From NCBI GenBank assembly GCA_910578565.1, contig CAJTQF010000003.1, positions 1 through 64,000 of the forward strand: a stretch of DNA of 64,000 nt, read 5' to 3'. Made by a program: the position numbers and the translations under genes. The notes below the pieces were generated by a model. The model had not been told where the DNA came from. It made no database searches and was given only the letters and a program-made list of their open reading frames with translations. Below, piece after piece: positions 16,464 to 25,752 of the stretch (positions are counted from its first letter, which is position 1; each line of letters opens with the position of its first letter). The stretch is from an uncultured Christensenella sp. (GTDB lineage Bacteria > Bacillota > Clostridia > Christensenellales > Borkfalkiaceae).

Positions 16464-17948
16464 TTACACCGAATAAGTTATTTTAAGTATGCCGTTCCAC
16501 TCGCAGAACGTTATGATTTTATCTTCGAAGTTATAAATTTCGGCAAAGTCGGAATAGGTTATGCACGAGTCTTTGAGAAGTTCGGCATAAACGTCGCCGA
16601 AGAACAGTCTTATGTCGTACCACTTCCCTTCCTCGGTCAATGCGGAAGAAATATCCAGCGAATAGGTATAGTATCCGTTGCCGTCGTCGTTGCCCTGCGC
16701 GCCGACTATCTTTTCTTCGCTGCCGCCGGTAACCGCCAGTTCGGGAATTTGCACGCCGTCTTTAAGTTTTAACCTGACGTTGAGAACAAGCCCGTTGCTG
16801 TCGTCCAGCGTCACAAGGTATTCCTGACAGAATTCGTCCGCATATCTTGTGGTGTTGCGTTTGAAATACAATTTTAACGCCGCTTCTTCTTCGGGCGCGT
16901 CGTCCGCCTTCCACTCCGTCAGGCAGTAATCTATTCCTTCAACGGTCGCAAAATAGTTGTCGACTATATCTCTGCCGCCGAAAAATTTAGGCACGTCGCA
17001 GATTATCGCGCCCTTATATGCAAGGGCAATATCGTACCACAAATCGGCTTTCAGCAACATCGTGCAGTCAAAAGTAAATCTCGCCGTATTGTTTTTCCAC
17101 ACGGGGTTCGCGCTGTAAATTTCGTTACCCTCGCTGTTTTTTATAACCAGTTGCAAATCGGCAGACTGCGCTATATCCGCGTTTTCTCCCAACCCGACGC
17201 CCACTTCCAGCGAAGGCTTTGTGTTAAGGGTCGCCGATATGTCCGTAATCTGGCTGAACAGTGCGGAAGTAAGTGTTATGGGCGAAGATATGATTTTAAG
17301 CAATCCGTTTTTCGCCGTGGTGACCGAATAATAAAACTTTGACCCGTCGAACTTCGAAGCCGCGATAACGCTGTCGCCTTCGGTTATGACTATGCCTTCG
17401 GCAACGGGTTTTGCGGTTTCGTCAAACACGTCGTTGTCGCCCACATAAACCGCCTTGCCGTCGGGGTCGCAGAACGAACTCCACGATACGCCCGATGTGA
17501 AATTAAAGTGGAATATCGCGCCGCCCGCGACTCTCGTTTCCATTGACGGAAACATACTGGGCGCGGTTATGGGAAGCATAACTTCCTTTTTATCGCTGAC
17601 CACCCAGAGATAGTATTCTTCGCTGAGTTGCAAATCGCTCGTAAACGAATAGCGCACCAGTCCGCCGCTCTCCGCGCTTTCGACGTCAAGCGGAGAATCG
17701 CTGTTTTTTATGCGGTCGTTCTCGGTAAAATAAACCTTTGCGCCGTCGCCCGCGCAGTCGGCGGAAAACTCAAAAGAATAAGTATTTACGCCTTTCTGCG
17801 TCATCACCACGTTGGATAGGGTGTAAGCAAGAAATTCCTTTTCCCCTTCGCGCGAAGGTTTAGCGCACGCCGAACCGATCACGCCCAAAAGACAGGAAAA
17901 ACAAACCGCTACAAGAACACCGCACAGGAGTTTTACTCTCTTTTTCAT
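16464..17948 (-). CDS. Surface lipoprotein with repeated beta-sandwich domains
   Basis: 494 residues. Signal peptide with lipobox GSAC, lipid-anchored at about Cys28. The rest is a string of four or five beta-sandwich modules of about 90 residues. Several contain a WYDI-type strand (KADLWYDIALAYKGA, EGKWYDIRLFFGD) followed by a closing segment with C-EW (YCLTEWKADD, IITFCEWNGILKI). The same WYNVR / IKSW spelling occurs in the giant SGNH lipoprotein upstream. No catalytic motif is visible. A glycan-binding or spacing role at the surface is inferred from its place between two GH30 genes in the sugar operon. Confidence 0.75.
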   Translation of the reverse strand: MKKRVKLLCGVLVAVCFSCLLGVIGSACAKPSREGEKEFLAYTLSNVVMTQKGVNTYSFEFSADCAGDGAKVYFTENDRIKNSDSPLDVESAESGGLVRYSFTSDLQLSEEYYLWVVSDKKEVMLPITAPSMFPSMETRVAGGAIFHFNFTSGVSWSSFCDPDGKAVYVGDNDVFDETAKPVAEGIVITEGDSVIAASKFDGSKFYYSVTTAKNGLLKIISSPITLTSALFSQITDISATLNTKPSLEVGVGLGENADIAQSADLQLVIKNSEGNEIYSANPVWKNNTARFTFDCTMLLKADLWYDIALAYKGAIICDVPKFFGGRDIVDNYFATVEGIDYCLTEWKADDAPEEEAALKLYFKRNTTRYADEFCQEYLVTLDDSNGLVLNVRLKLKDGVQIPELAVTGGSEEKIVGAQGNDDGNGYYTYSLDISSALTEEGKWYDIRLFFGDVYAELLKDSCITYSDFAEIYNFEDKIITFCEWNGILKITYSV

Positions 17949-17960
17949 TATCTTTCCCCC

Positions 17961-19544
17961 TTAACACACAAAGGTTACGACGCTTTGCGGAACCATATTG
18001 TAACTTATTTTTTTATTGCCTATTACCACGTCTATCGCCGAGCCGCTCTGGTCGTTTGTGTTGCATACAACCACGACTATCGCTCCGTCGTTGCGGTAAT
18101 AGGACATAACGCAGATATCGCTGAGCCCCTGAATACCGTTGGCAACCACCGCTTTAAGCGCGCGGCAGGGCACGCCGTCCACTTCATACAAAAACTTCGA
18201 TACGTGCGCCATTGCATAGTACGCGGAAGATTTTGTATACTTGTAAGTCGTCTGACCCTGTCTCTTCACTTCGTCCAGGGATATTACCCCGTAACATGCG
18301 TTTCCGCCGTGCGAAGCGGGCGTAGGTCCGCCGTCGCTGTCAAGCACGAAGTTCCAATAAAGCGCGCCGCCGCATCCGTTCCATGCGTTGTCGTCCGCGT
18401 CGGTCTGCACTGCACAGGGGTTTACCGCAACGTTTTTGCAAGAGTATGAAAGGTTGCTTGCAAAGTCCTTGCTTGCGGCGCTTTCGGTAATTTCGGTAAT
18501 GAGCGAAGCCTTATTGTAATCTTTTGAAACTTTTTCTATTCCGTTTTTTAATCCGTACAGCGTTTCCGAATTAAAATAACCGTCGCCGTCGTAACAGTGA
18601 AATCCTACCGTACCCGAATACTTCCCCGAAGTTTTTGCGTCCTCTTCGTATATCGCTTCGAAATAAGTATCCGCATATGCGGCGGAAGAAGAACCGTAAT
18701 TGAAGTCCCAACTGACTATATCGGTATCAAATCCCTGCGCCGCAAGTTTTTCGCCGGTATATTTAGTTATCAGCGACGCTTCGGGCGCAATCATATCCAT
18801 TGTAGGATAGGAAAGCGCGCCCACGCCCGGCTCGTTTACAAGGGTCAGCAAGGAAATTTCCAACCCCTGCGCCGCGTATTCCGAAACGAATTTCACAAGA
18901 TAGTCCGCGTAAACTTCGTACATGCTCTCTTTCAACGCGCCGCCGCCCAGAAGGGATTCGTTTTGTTTCATCCAGGCGGGAGCCGACCAGGGACTCGCCA
19001 TAAAGCTTACGTCTGGGTTAATTTCCTTAACCCGCTTTAAAACGGCAATTAAATCTTTATCGTTATCCAAATTGAAATGTTCCAGCGCTTCGTCCGTCTG
19101 ACCTTCGGGCAAATCGTCGCAGGTGAAATACTTGTCGCCCGGGATATAGTCGCTTGCCCCTACGGGAATGCGCACAACCGAAAAATTAGCCCCTTCGCGT
19201 GAAAACAAATCCTTTAATACGTCTTCGCGCGTTTCTTCGTCGGCACGCATCAGAAGATGTGCGCTTGCGTGCGTCATAGAAGCTCCGTACCCCGCATACT
19301 CCTGATATGTTTTATCAGTGCTTACATATATGGTTTGGCGGGTATAGTCTTCTTCGCCGAACGACGAAAAGGATATTGAAGATTTGCGCCCCAAAAGGCT
19401 TGCCTTTGTCCCCGTAGTTTCGTAAACGGAAACCTTGTCGGGATACGAGTATGAAACGCCCTTACTGCACGCGGAAACAGCCGCGACCGAAGTAAGCATT
19501 GCCGCCGATACGAATACGGCAGCCAACCGTTTGAATTTTTTCAT
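17961..19544 (-). CDS. Surface lipoprotein glycoside hydrolase family 30 enzyme
   Basis: 527 residues. Lipobox AVSAC with Cys26 as the lipidated residue. The GH30 catalytic domain follows a short beta segment: YAGYGASMTHASAHLL, VVRIPVGASDYIPGD, ASPWSAPAWMKQNE, acid/base Glu238 in LTLVNEPGVG, FHCYDGDGYF, nucleophile Glu351 in LITEITES, ALYWNFVLDSDGGP, and the beta-domain ending MVPQSVVTFVC. Relatives include glucosylceramidases and endo-beta-1,6-glucanases. Being outside the cell, it probably performs the first cut, with products imported by the ABC transporter encoded just upstream (14-base gap). Confidence 0.93.
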   Translation of the reverse strand: MKKFKRLAAVFVSAAMLTSVAAVSACSKGVSYSYPDKVSVYETTGTKASLLGRKSSISFSSFGEEDYTRQTIYVSTDKTYQEYAGYGASMTHASAHLLMRADEETREDVLKDLFSREGANFSVVRIPVGASDYIPGDKYFTCDDLPEGQTDEALEHFNLDNDKDLIAVLKRVKEINPDVSFMASPWSAPAWMKQNESLLGGGALKESMYEVYADYLVKFVSEYAAQGLEISLLTLVNEPGVGALSYPTMDMIAPEASLITKYTGEKLAAQGFDTDIVSWDFNYGSSSAAYADTYFEAIYEEDAKTSGKYSGTVGFHCYDGDGYFNSETLYGLKNGIEKVSKDYNKASLITEITESAASKDFASNLSYSCKNVAVNPCAVQTDADDNAWNGCGGALYWNFVLDSDGGPTPASHGGNACYGVISLDEVKRQGQTTYKYTKSSAYYAMAHVSKFLYEVDGVPCRALKAVVANGIQGLSDICVMSYYRNDGAIVVVVCNTNDQSGSAIDVVIGNKKISYNMVPQSVVTFVC

Positions 19545-19558
19545 AATTTCCCCTTATA

Positions 19559-21421
19559 TCAGAACAGGCGCATATCCAGAGCGCTGTCGTATACTTTTAC
19601 CGCGTCAAAATCAAATTTAACGCACGCGTTTTGTCCGGGCAATGTGTCCGCAGGAATACAGAACGACTTTTCGTTAATGCGCAGACGGGCGTACTTTACC
19701 GCGCCGTAATCGAGAACGTTTTCAACCGTCACGGGCAAGCCTTCTCCACACAGTTCCGCTTTATCCGCGGAAATTTCCAGAGACAATTCTCTCTTGAAAA
19801 CGGACCTTCCCCTGTCGTACATTTTCTGGTTGAACCCGAATGGCGTCTCTATTCTCACCCCGTCGGTTTCGAAATAGTGTTTCTTTTCCTTGCCTTCTTT
19901 TACACGCAAAAATTTACCGTTCAGGCGGAAGACAGAAGAAATTGCTTCCGCCGCCGTTTCGCCGTTGCAGGTAAACGTCAACTTATCAGCAGCTACCGTC
20001 ACAAAGACGTTTTCGCCTTCCTTGTGCAAATTCCCGTCTATAATGAACACTCTGTCTTTTCCGCAACATACGCGGTATAGATAACGCTCTTTGCCAAGGT
20101 CGTCAATCTCTTCAATAACCCCCGCATATCCCTTATCGGAAAGCGCAAGCGCCTCGGCGGGGACTTCGGTTTTATAAACGCCGTTTGCCAAACTTTCGCC
20201 AAGCGCGGGCGGAAGCGGTTGCGCCGCGCCCAGCATTTCCATTGTGCCGTTTCTGACCGTGCATTTAACCGTAACCGTGGGGATACGGCGCTTTACCGTT
20301 CTCTCGCAGGTTTCGTCAAAGAAATGCAGTTTTGCGGTGTTAACTTCAAAAATCACTTCCCCGCCTGCGCATATCCCCGGGTTTTCGCCCATAGAAGAAC
20401 AGAACGCCGTTTCGCTGTTTTCTTGCATAAGCTCGTCTTCGTTGGTGTTTGCGTATATCAGGGTTTGCGTACCCAGCTCTTCAACCAGCGCGACTTTCGC
20501 CTTTATTTCCGCGCCGCTTTTAGCCTTTACGACCGGTCTTATATCGTCGGGGCGGATACCCAGAGTCACGGGCTTTGCGCCGTCGAGATAGGTTTCATCA
20601 AGGCGGTAAGTTTCTTCCGCGGGGATTGTGAGAGTAAAGTCTTTGGCCGCAACCGTGACCTTGCCGTTTTTCTCACGCGTTAAAGTCGCGGAAAAGAAAT
20701 TCATCTGCGGAGTGCCTATAAAGCCCGCGACAAACTTATTTTCTGGCCAGCGGAACAGGTTTTGCGGGGTATCTATCTGCTGGACGTATCCGCCCTTCAT
20801 TACCACTATCCTGTCGCCCATGGTCATTGCTTCAACCTGATCGTGGGTTACGTAAATAAAAGTTGTCTGCAACCGTTTGTGCAAACGGGTAATTTCCGTA
20901 CGCATTTTTGCGCGCAGCTTTGCGTCCAGATTGGAAAGGGGTTCGTCAAACAAAAAAACGTTCGGTTCCCTTACTATCGCCCTGCCCAGAGCCACGCGCT
21001 GGCGCTGCCCGCCCGAAAGGGCTTTGGGCTTGCGCCCGAGATATTCCGTAATGCCTAAAATTTCGGCGGCTTCCTTTACCTTTACGTCGATTTCGTTTTT
21101 GGGCACTTTGTGCATTTTAAGCCCGAAAGCGATATTGTCGTATACGGTCATGTTGGGGAACAGCGCATAGTTCTGGAAAACCATAGATATGTTGCGGTTT
21201 TTCGGCTCTACGTGGTTGCACAGCGTGTCGCCTATCCAAAGCTCTCCTGCGGAAATTTCTTCAAGCCCCGCAACCATGCGGAGAGTGGTAGATTTGCCGC
21301 AGCCCGAAGGTCCTACGAAAACTATAAATTCTTTATCTTCTATTTCAAGGTTAAAGTCGTTTACCGCTTTTACCTTTCCGTCATACACTTTGTAAATGTG
21401 CTTTAATGAAACTTTCGCCAT
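19559..21421 (-). CDS. Sugar ABC transporter ATPase (MsmK/UgpC type) with extended C-terminus
   Basis: 620 residues from the ATG at 21421, preceded by AAAGGGG; an upstream in-frame extension would overlap the permease gene and is rejected. ABC domain at 1-240: GPSGCGKSTTLRM (Walker A), ALSGGQRQRVALGRA (signature), VFLFDEPLSNLD (Walker B), THDQVEAMTMGD (H-loop). MalK/UgpC-type TOBE domains follow, with GIRPDDI and EELGTQTLIYA. UgpC proteins normally have about 360-370 residues; this one has about 250 more, apparently further TOBE-like beta-domains, with the family-like ending VYDSALDMRLF. The extension may bind sugar or a regulator. It is encoded with its own two permeases, so it is not a stand-alone shared ATPase. 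Confidence 0.92.
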   Translation of the reverse strand: MAKVSLKHIYKVYDGKVKAVNDFNLEIEDKEFIVFVGPSGCGKSTTLRMVAGLEEISAGELWIGDTLCNHVEPKNRNISMVFQNYALFPNMTVYDNIAFGLKMHKVPKNEIDVKVKEAAEILGITEYLGRKPKALSGGQRQRVALGRAIVREPNVFLFDEPLSNLDAKLRAKMRTEITRLHKRLQTTFIYVTHDQVEAMTMGDRIVVMKGGYVQQIDTPQNLFRWPENKFVAGFIGTPQMNFFSATLTREKNGKVTVAAKDFTLTIPAEETYRLDETYLDGAKPVTLGIRPDDIRPVVKAKSGAEIKAKVALVEELGTQTLIYANTNEDELMQENSETAFCSSMGENPGICAGGEVIFEVNTAKLHFFDETCERTVKRRIPTVTVKCTVRNGTMEMLGAAQPLPPALGESLANGVYKTEVPAEALALSDKGYAGVIEEIDDLGKERYLYRVCCGKDRVFIIDGNLHKEGENVFVTVAADKLTFTCNGETAAEAISSVFRLNGKFLRVKEGKEKKHYFETDGVRIETPFGFNQKMYDRGRSVFKRELSLEISADKAELCGEGLPVTVENVLDYGAVKYARLRINEKSFCIPADTLPGQNACVKFDFDAVKVYDSALDMRLF

Positions 21422-21423
21422 TT

Positions 21424-22308
21424 TTACCCCTTTACGGCGCCCGCCATTGTGCCGCCGATAATAAACTTTTGTAATATGAAGAACACGACTATCATAGGCG
21501 CGGAAACTATTACCGCCCCCGCGAGTTTTACCGTTATGTCGTAATCGGCGCCCATAAGTTCCGCAAGAGAAGTTGACAGCGTTCTCAACGCGGGGTCCGA
21601 ATTTACGATATAGGGCCACAGGTAATTGCTGTAATTCCACATAAAGGTTGTAATTCCCAAGACTATAAGCATGGGTTTGACAAGGGGAAGCACTATCCTG
21701 AAATAGATGCGGAACACGCTTGCGCCTTCTATTTTGGCGGCTTCTTCTATTTCCTTATCCACGCCCAGAAACTGCTGTCTTAACAGGAATATGTTGTAAA
21801 TACTCATTAAAAACGGCATTATGAGTGCGGGTATACTGTCGGTAATTCCAAGGAAGTCGCATATGAGATAGTTCGGGACAAGCATAACGGTGCCGGGGAC
21901 CATCATTGAAAACAGGCACACTTTAAACACAGAATTGCGCCCGAAAAATTTCAGCCTTGCAAAGGCGTATGCCGCAAGCGAATTCAAAAACAGATTCGCA
22001 ACCGTGTTTACGACGCATACGATAAGCGTATTCAGAAATACCGTACCCAGATCGAGCGCGGTAAACGCTTCGCCGTAATTCTGGAAATATAGCGTAAACT
22101 TGCCGTTTTCGTCAAGGGGCAAAAGAGTGAACCCTGTGCTGTTATACGCCGTTTCCGTACGCAGGGAAGTTACTATCATCCAGATATACGGAATTATAAA
22201 GGTCAGGCACAGCGCGATAAGCACGATATATATCGCGGTCTTTTTAGTGACCGAAGCAACGTTTACGCGCCGCGGAAAATGAAGTTTCCGGTTTTCAGAC
22301 TGTTTCAA
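21424..22308 (-). CDS. Carbohydrate ABC transporter permease, MalG/UgpE type
   Basis: 294 residues, six membrane helices. The EAA loop that docks on the ATPase reads EAAKIEGASVFRIYFRIVLP (about residues 195-214), in the canonical cytoplasmic position. Start IYIVLIALCLTFIIPYIWMIVTS and end KFIIGGTMAGAVKG are typical of CUT1-family inner permeases. It overlaps the MalF-type gene by 14 bases and is followed after 2 bases by the ATPase gene, so translation is probably coupled. Confidence 0.96.
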   Translation of the reverse strand: MKQSENRKLHFPRRVNVASVTKKTAIYIVLIALCLTFIIPYIWMIVTSLRTETAYNSTGFTLLPLDENGKFTLYFQNYGEAFTALDLGTVFLNTLIVCVVNTVANLFLNSLAAYAFARLKFFGRNSVFKVCLFSMMVPGTVMLVPNYLICDFLGITDSIPALIMPFLMSIYNIFLLRQQFLGVDKEIEEAAKIEGASVFRIYFRIVLPLVKPMLIVLGITTFMWNYSNYLWPYIVNSDPALRTLSTSLAELMGADYDITVKLAGAVIVSAPMIVVFFILQKFIIGGTMAGAVKG

Positions 22309-23245
22309 CGTTTTCTTCCCCCTTTACTCTCTTTGCCTTATCGATAAGTTTTGTCATCCACTTGGGTCTGCCGTTCTGCACGCGGAACTGTATTAAAGTT
22401 ATGATGAGTATTATCACGAACAGGAAATACGACATTGCCGAAGCCATTGCATAGTTGCATTCGCGGCGCATCGTATAGTACAGACCGTAAACGTATGTGT
22501 AAACGCTGTTGACCATAGTCGTATCGCCGTAAATGATAAGCATTTGTTCGCCCACCTGAAAACCGCCTATAAGCCCCGTTATCAGGAAGAAGAACACCGT
22601 GGGCATTACACCCGGGACGGTCACGTATAAAAACTTCTGCAAAGGTCCCGCGCCGTCTATTTCCGCCGCTTCGTAAAGGGACGGGTCTATATTCTTCATT
22701 GCGCTTAGCATTATCAGAACGTTATAACCCAGCCCGCCCCAGATGCTCATAAGCGCAAACACCGAAAGCGCGGTGGATTCGTTGTTCAAAAAATCTATAT
22801 TGGAAGAGAAAAGCCGGTTGATAAGACCGTCGGGCGCAAGCATCTGCTGCCACATTACCATTATTGCAACGCCGACCGTAACCGAAGGGATATAAAAAAT
22901 CGTCTTGAAAAATTTTTCACCCTTGATTTTGGAATTGAGAAGCGCCGATATTACGAGCGCGAGAATGATATTCGCCGGTACGGTCAGAAGAATGTAAAAG
23001 AAAGTGGTTTTAAGCGACGACCAGAACATAGGGTATTTTACCGAGTTGGTAAAAAGCTCTATATAGTTGTCGAAGCCGACGAATGTGTAATCGTTCAGAT
23101 GCTCTAACGAATAGTTTGTAAAACTTATAAACAGCGCTATAAGCATCGGAGCCAACTGGAATACGATAAAATATAGGATAAGCGGCAGGATAAAAGCGTA
23201 TCCTACCGCATTCCGTTTAAGTTTTTGTTTGGTTTGCGCCTTCAT
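22295..23245 (-). CDS. Carbohydrate ABC transporter permease, MalF/UgpA type
   Basis: 316 residues, six membrane helices. Opens with YAFILPLILYFIVFQLAPML and carries the EAA loop YEAAEIDGAGPLQKFLYVTV followed by P-GVMPTVFFF. It is the partner of the MalG-type protein in a CUT1 sugar importer that takes mono- or oligosaccharides from the lipoprotein receptor. It starts 16 bases after the receptor gene. Confidence 0.96.
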   Translation of the reverse strand: MKAQTKQKLKRNAVGYAFILPLILYFIVFQLAPMLIALFISFTNYSLEHLNDYTFVGFDNYIELFTNSVKYPMFWSSLKTTFFYILLTVPANIILALVISALLNSKIKGEKFFKTIFYIPSVTVGVAIMVMWQQMLAPDGLINRLFSSNIDFLNNESTALSVFALMSIWGGLGYNVLIMLSAMKNIDPSLYEAAEIDGAGPLQKFLYVTVPGVMPTVFFFLITGLIGGFQVGEQMLIIYGDTTMVNSVYTYVYGLYYTMRRECNYAMASAMSYFLFVIILIITLIQFRVQNGRPKWMTKLIDKAKRVKGEENVETV

Positions 23246-23261
23246 TTTCCCGAAAACCTTC

Positions 23262-24614
23262 TTATTTCAGATACTGCGCCGCGTATTTACGGATTGCGCC
23301 AATCGCGTCGTCAAACGATTTTGTTCCTTCAACGTACGCTTTGAGATGGGTGGGTATACCGTTGTCGTTTACCTGCATCCAGCCCGCGACCACGGGACGG
23401 ACCTGCGCCGAGCTTAACTGCGTTTTTACAACCGAATACATTTTGTACGTGGGCGAAGCCGCGTCGGTGGTAAAGGTATCGATAGACGCGTATTTTTCAA
23501 CCGCGGCAAAGTTGTTGGTACAGGACTGGAAGAAAGACATACAGTCTTCCGACACGAGATATTTAATCAGCTTTAACGCCGAATCCTTGTTGACCGACTT
23601 CTGCGGAATGACAAGGTTTTCGCCGCCGAGATTGGAAACCGAACCTATTTCCGCGGTTTCGCCGGGGAAAGGTATCGCGCCGAAAGTTGTGTACGCAACG
23701 TCAAGGTCCTTGATATCAGAGCTGTGCGACAGAGAGAACAGAACTTTGCCCGCGGGCGACGACGTGGTACCGGTGAAGCCCGTTGTGGAGTTATACAGCG
23801 TTTCGGGCGATTTTTCAAACATATACTTCATCATTTCGAAAGCGCGCGTAACCGAACCGTCGTCGTTGGGCAATACCGTTTTTGACGTATCGTCGTACAA
23901 CTTACCGCCCGCCGCGCCTATAAAGCACTGCGAGTACCAGCCCATATAGCCGCCGCTTCCCATACCGCCGAACAGCGCGTATCCGGAACCCAGTCCGTCT
24001 ACCGTAGCGGCAAATGCCTTTAAGTCGTCCCAGGTCTTTATAGCCTCGACTTTTTCAACTGCTTCGGCGTCTGTGGAAAGTCCGCAGGCTTCCTTTATGG
24101 TCGTCACGTTATAGAAAAGCACGGAAGTATTTATTGTCAAAGGAATGCCGTAAACCGAATTTTTATAGACGGTCGTAGCCCACGCGCTTTCATTGAAAGC
24201 GTTTTTATTGAATTTAAAGCCCGCCGTATTGGTGTCTGCGACCGTTTCGCTTTCTTCCGCAGAAGACGTAACGTAATCGTCCAGCTTATACAAAAGATTT
24301 GAGTTTGCATACTGCGCCAGAAGCGGCTGGTCAAGATACAGTACGTCCATATCCTTTTTGGAACTTGTAAACTTAGTGGAAATAGTCGCGTTGTAGTTGT
24401 CTTTCGAAACGGGAACGTGCTTTACTTTGATTCCCGTACTTTCGGTAAAATCCGAAAGTTTTTGCTCTAACCGCGTATTCAAAGCGTTTGTTACGGCATA
24501 GTGGTAAAAAGTGATTTCATCCGAACCGGAACCGCCGCCGCAGCCCGCCGCCGCGCCTGCGATACAGCAACCCAACATAAGAGTCGCGCCAATTTTTAAT
24601 AAAGATTTTTTCAT
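23262..24614 (-). CDS. Extracellular sugar-binding lipoprotein of ABC transporter
   Basis: 450 residues. Lipobox AAAGC with Cys25, then a Gly/Ser linker. The mature part is a CUT1 (family 1) solute-binding protein: ITFYHYAVTNALNTRLEQ, FTESTGIKVKHVPVS, MDVLYLDQPLLAQYANSNLL, YGIPLTINTSVLFYN and a late IRKYAAQYLK. The ligand cannot be read from the sequence; the neighbouring GH30 and GH5 enzymes suggest a beta-glucoside or glucan fragment. First gene of a nine-gene operon (receptor, two permeases, ATPase, GH30, lipoprotein, GH30, DUF3592, GH5) with gaps of 17 bases or less or overlaps throughout. Strong AGGAGGGG ribosome binding site. Confidence 0.95.
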   Translation of the reverse strand: MKKSLLKIGATLMLGCCIAGAAAGCGGGSGSDEITFYHYAVTNALNTRLEQKLSDFTESTGIKVKHVPVSKDNYNATISTKFTSSKKDMDVLYLDQPLLAQYANSNLLYKLDDYVTSSAEESETVADTNTAGFKFNKNAFNESAWATTVYKNSVYGIPLTINTSVLFYNVTTIKEACGLSTDAEAVEKVEAIKTWDDLKAFAATVDGLGSGYALFGGMGSGGYMGWYSQCFIGAAGGKLYDDTSKTVLPNDDGSVTRAFEMMKYMFEKSPETLYNSTTGFTGTTSSPAGKVLFSLSHSSDIKDLDVAYTTFGAIPFPGETAEIGSVSNLGGENLVIPQKSVNKDSALKLIKYLVSEDCMSFFQSCTNNFAAVEKYASIDTFTTDAASPTYKMYSVVKTQLSSAQVRPVVAGWMQVNDNGIPTHLKAYVEGTKSFDDAIGAIRKYAAQYLK

Positions 24615-24639
24615 AACATTCCCCTCCTGTATTTACAAA

Positions 24640-24653
24640 TGTTAACGTTATCA
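24640..24653. promoter_or_regulatory. LacI-type operator at the sugar operon promoter
   Basis: TGTTAACGTTATCA, a near-palindrome around the central AACGTT typical of LacI/GalR operators. It lies just downstream of the -10 box (24659-24664), over the predicted transcription start, the classic place for a repressor. Three more copies occur at 25753, 30532 and 30545. Confidence 0.85.
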
Positions 24654-24658
24654 TATAC

Positions 24659-24687
24659 AGTATAACACTATGTTCCTGTCATGTCAA
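24659..24687 (-). promoter_or_regulatory. Promoter of the nine-gene sugar operon
   Basis: On the minus strand TTGACA (24687-24682), 17 bp, TATACT (24664-24659), followed at once by the LacI-type operator. Confidence 0.85.
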
Positions 24688-24730
24688 TAATAATATTTGA
24701 CTTTTTAACAAATTTTTATAATAAGTAACA

Positions 24731-24757
24731 AAAAAGGCGAGTCACACAGACTCGCCT
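24731..24757 (-). terminator. Intrinsic terminator of the LacI-type regulator gene
   Basis: AGGCGAGTC pairs with GACTCGCCT around a 5-nt loop (24757-24735), then TTTTTTG on the minus strand. The 5' arm overlaps the last codons of the regulator gene. Confidence 0.9.
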
Positions 24758-25695
24758 GATTTTATTTCCGGTTCTATATATATTCCTTCGCTTTGCCGCT
24801 TCCCGTTGATTATGTTAACCACCGCGTCCGCAAGCCGCACCCCCACGTCGTACAACGGCTGTTTGACCGTTGTCAGCTGCGGGAACACAGTGTTTTCATA
24901 CCCGAACCCGTCGAACCCCGCCACCGCTATTTCCGAAGGGACGCGGATATTCCGCCGCTGCAAAGCGTGTATGCAGCCTACGGCAATCAGATCCGTAGAA
25001 CAAACTATTGCTGTCGGTCGGGCTTTGGAAAGTAATTTTTCGCAAGCGTCAAAGCCCGCCGGTTCGCTGTTTGTCGTGCTTATAATCATTTCGGGCTGCG
25101 GCTCTATGCCGCGCGCTTTCAGCGCGTCGAGAAAGCCCTGTTTACGCTGTTCAACGTGCCGCGCGTGATGGTTCATTCCGATATATGCAATATTTTTGTG
25201 TCCCTTGTCCAGAATCAGTTCCGTTATTTTGTAAAGCCCGCGGTAGTTGTCCACGTCGACCCAGTTTGTAAAACGCTCGCTGTTGCCGTAAAGCACGGAA
25301 GGCTTTTGTTCTGACAGTTTTATAAACGCGTCTTCGTCTTCGATATTCAGACCGACCGCGATAACCCCGTCGAAGTTATGCAATACCGGTATTTTGCGGC
25401 ACAGGGAAAGACTGTAACCGAGATTGCCGAGCTGCTCGCCTATCGAGCTTACCGTCTGCGCGACAAAGGTTTCAACCGCTTCCAGCGACGCCGGTATGTA
25501 TACGCATATATTGAACGTACAGCCCTTTACAAGCGCGCGCGCACCCCTGTTCTGGACGTAACCCACCTTTTGCGAAGCCGCGATTATTTTGTTGCGCGTT
25601 TCTTCCTTTACCAGTTCGGGATTGTTCAGAGCGCGCGATACGGTCATCACCGAACAGCCCGTTATTTTTGCTATATCTTTTATTGTTGCCATCAT
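24742..25695 (-). CDS. LacI/GalR-family transcriptional regulator
   Basis: 317 residues (316 if the second of two adjacent ATGs is used). N-terminal helix-turn-helix ATIKDIAKITGCSVMTVSRALN (first half TIKDIAKITGCSV) with hinge helix GARALVKG, then a periplasmic-binding-protein-like effector domain: VAVGLNIEDED, IAYIGMNHHARHVEQR, PTAIVCSTDLIAVGCIHAL, VAGFDGFGYENTVFPQLTTV. The recognition-helix segment VSRALN and the operator core AACGTT are the usual LacI pairing. It probably controls both the sugar operon just downstream and the giant SGNH lipoprotein gene just upstream, as the same operator sits at each promoter. The effector is unknown, probably a sugar imported by the transporter. Confidence 0.95.
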   Translation of the reverse strand: MMATIKDIAKITGCSVMTVSRALNNPELVKEETRNKIIAASQKVGYVQNRGARALVKGCTFNICVYIPASLEAVETFVAQTVSSIGEQLGNLGYSLSLCRKIPVLHNFDGVIAVGLNIEDEDAFIKLSEQKPSVLYGNSERFTNWVDVDNYRGLYKITELILDKGHKNIAYIGMNHHARHVEQRKQGFLDALKARGIEPQPEMIISTTNSEPAGFDACEKLLSKARPTAIVCSTDLIAVGCIHALQRRNIRVPSEIAVAGFDGFGYENTVFPQLTTVKQPLYDVGVRLADAVVNIINGKRQSEGIYIEPEIKSGESV

Positions 25696-25710
25696 TTGCC
25701 TCTAAAATTA

Positions 25711-25740
25711 ATTATAATCTGTAAGTGGCGGAAATGTCAA
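25711..25740 (-). promoter_or_regulatory. Promoter of the LacI-type regulator gene
   Basis: On the minus strand TTGACA (25740-25735), 18 bp, TATAAT (25716-25711). Start codon about 16 bp after the -10 box. Confidence 0.8.
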
Positions 25741-25752
25741 TAAGTTTTCAAA

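Noticed and set aside
21422..21640. N-terminal extension of the ABC ATPase into the permease gene
   Set aside because: It overlaps the MalG-type permease in another frame and lies outside the ABC fold; the ATG at 21421 has a good ribosome binding site.
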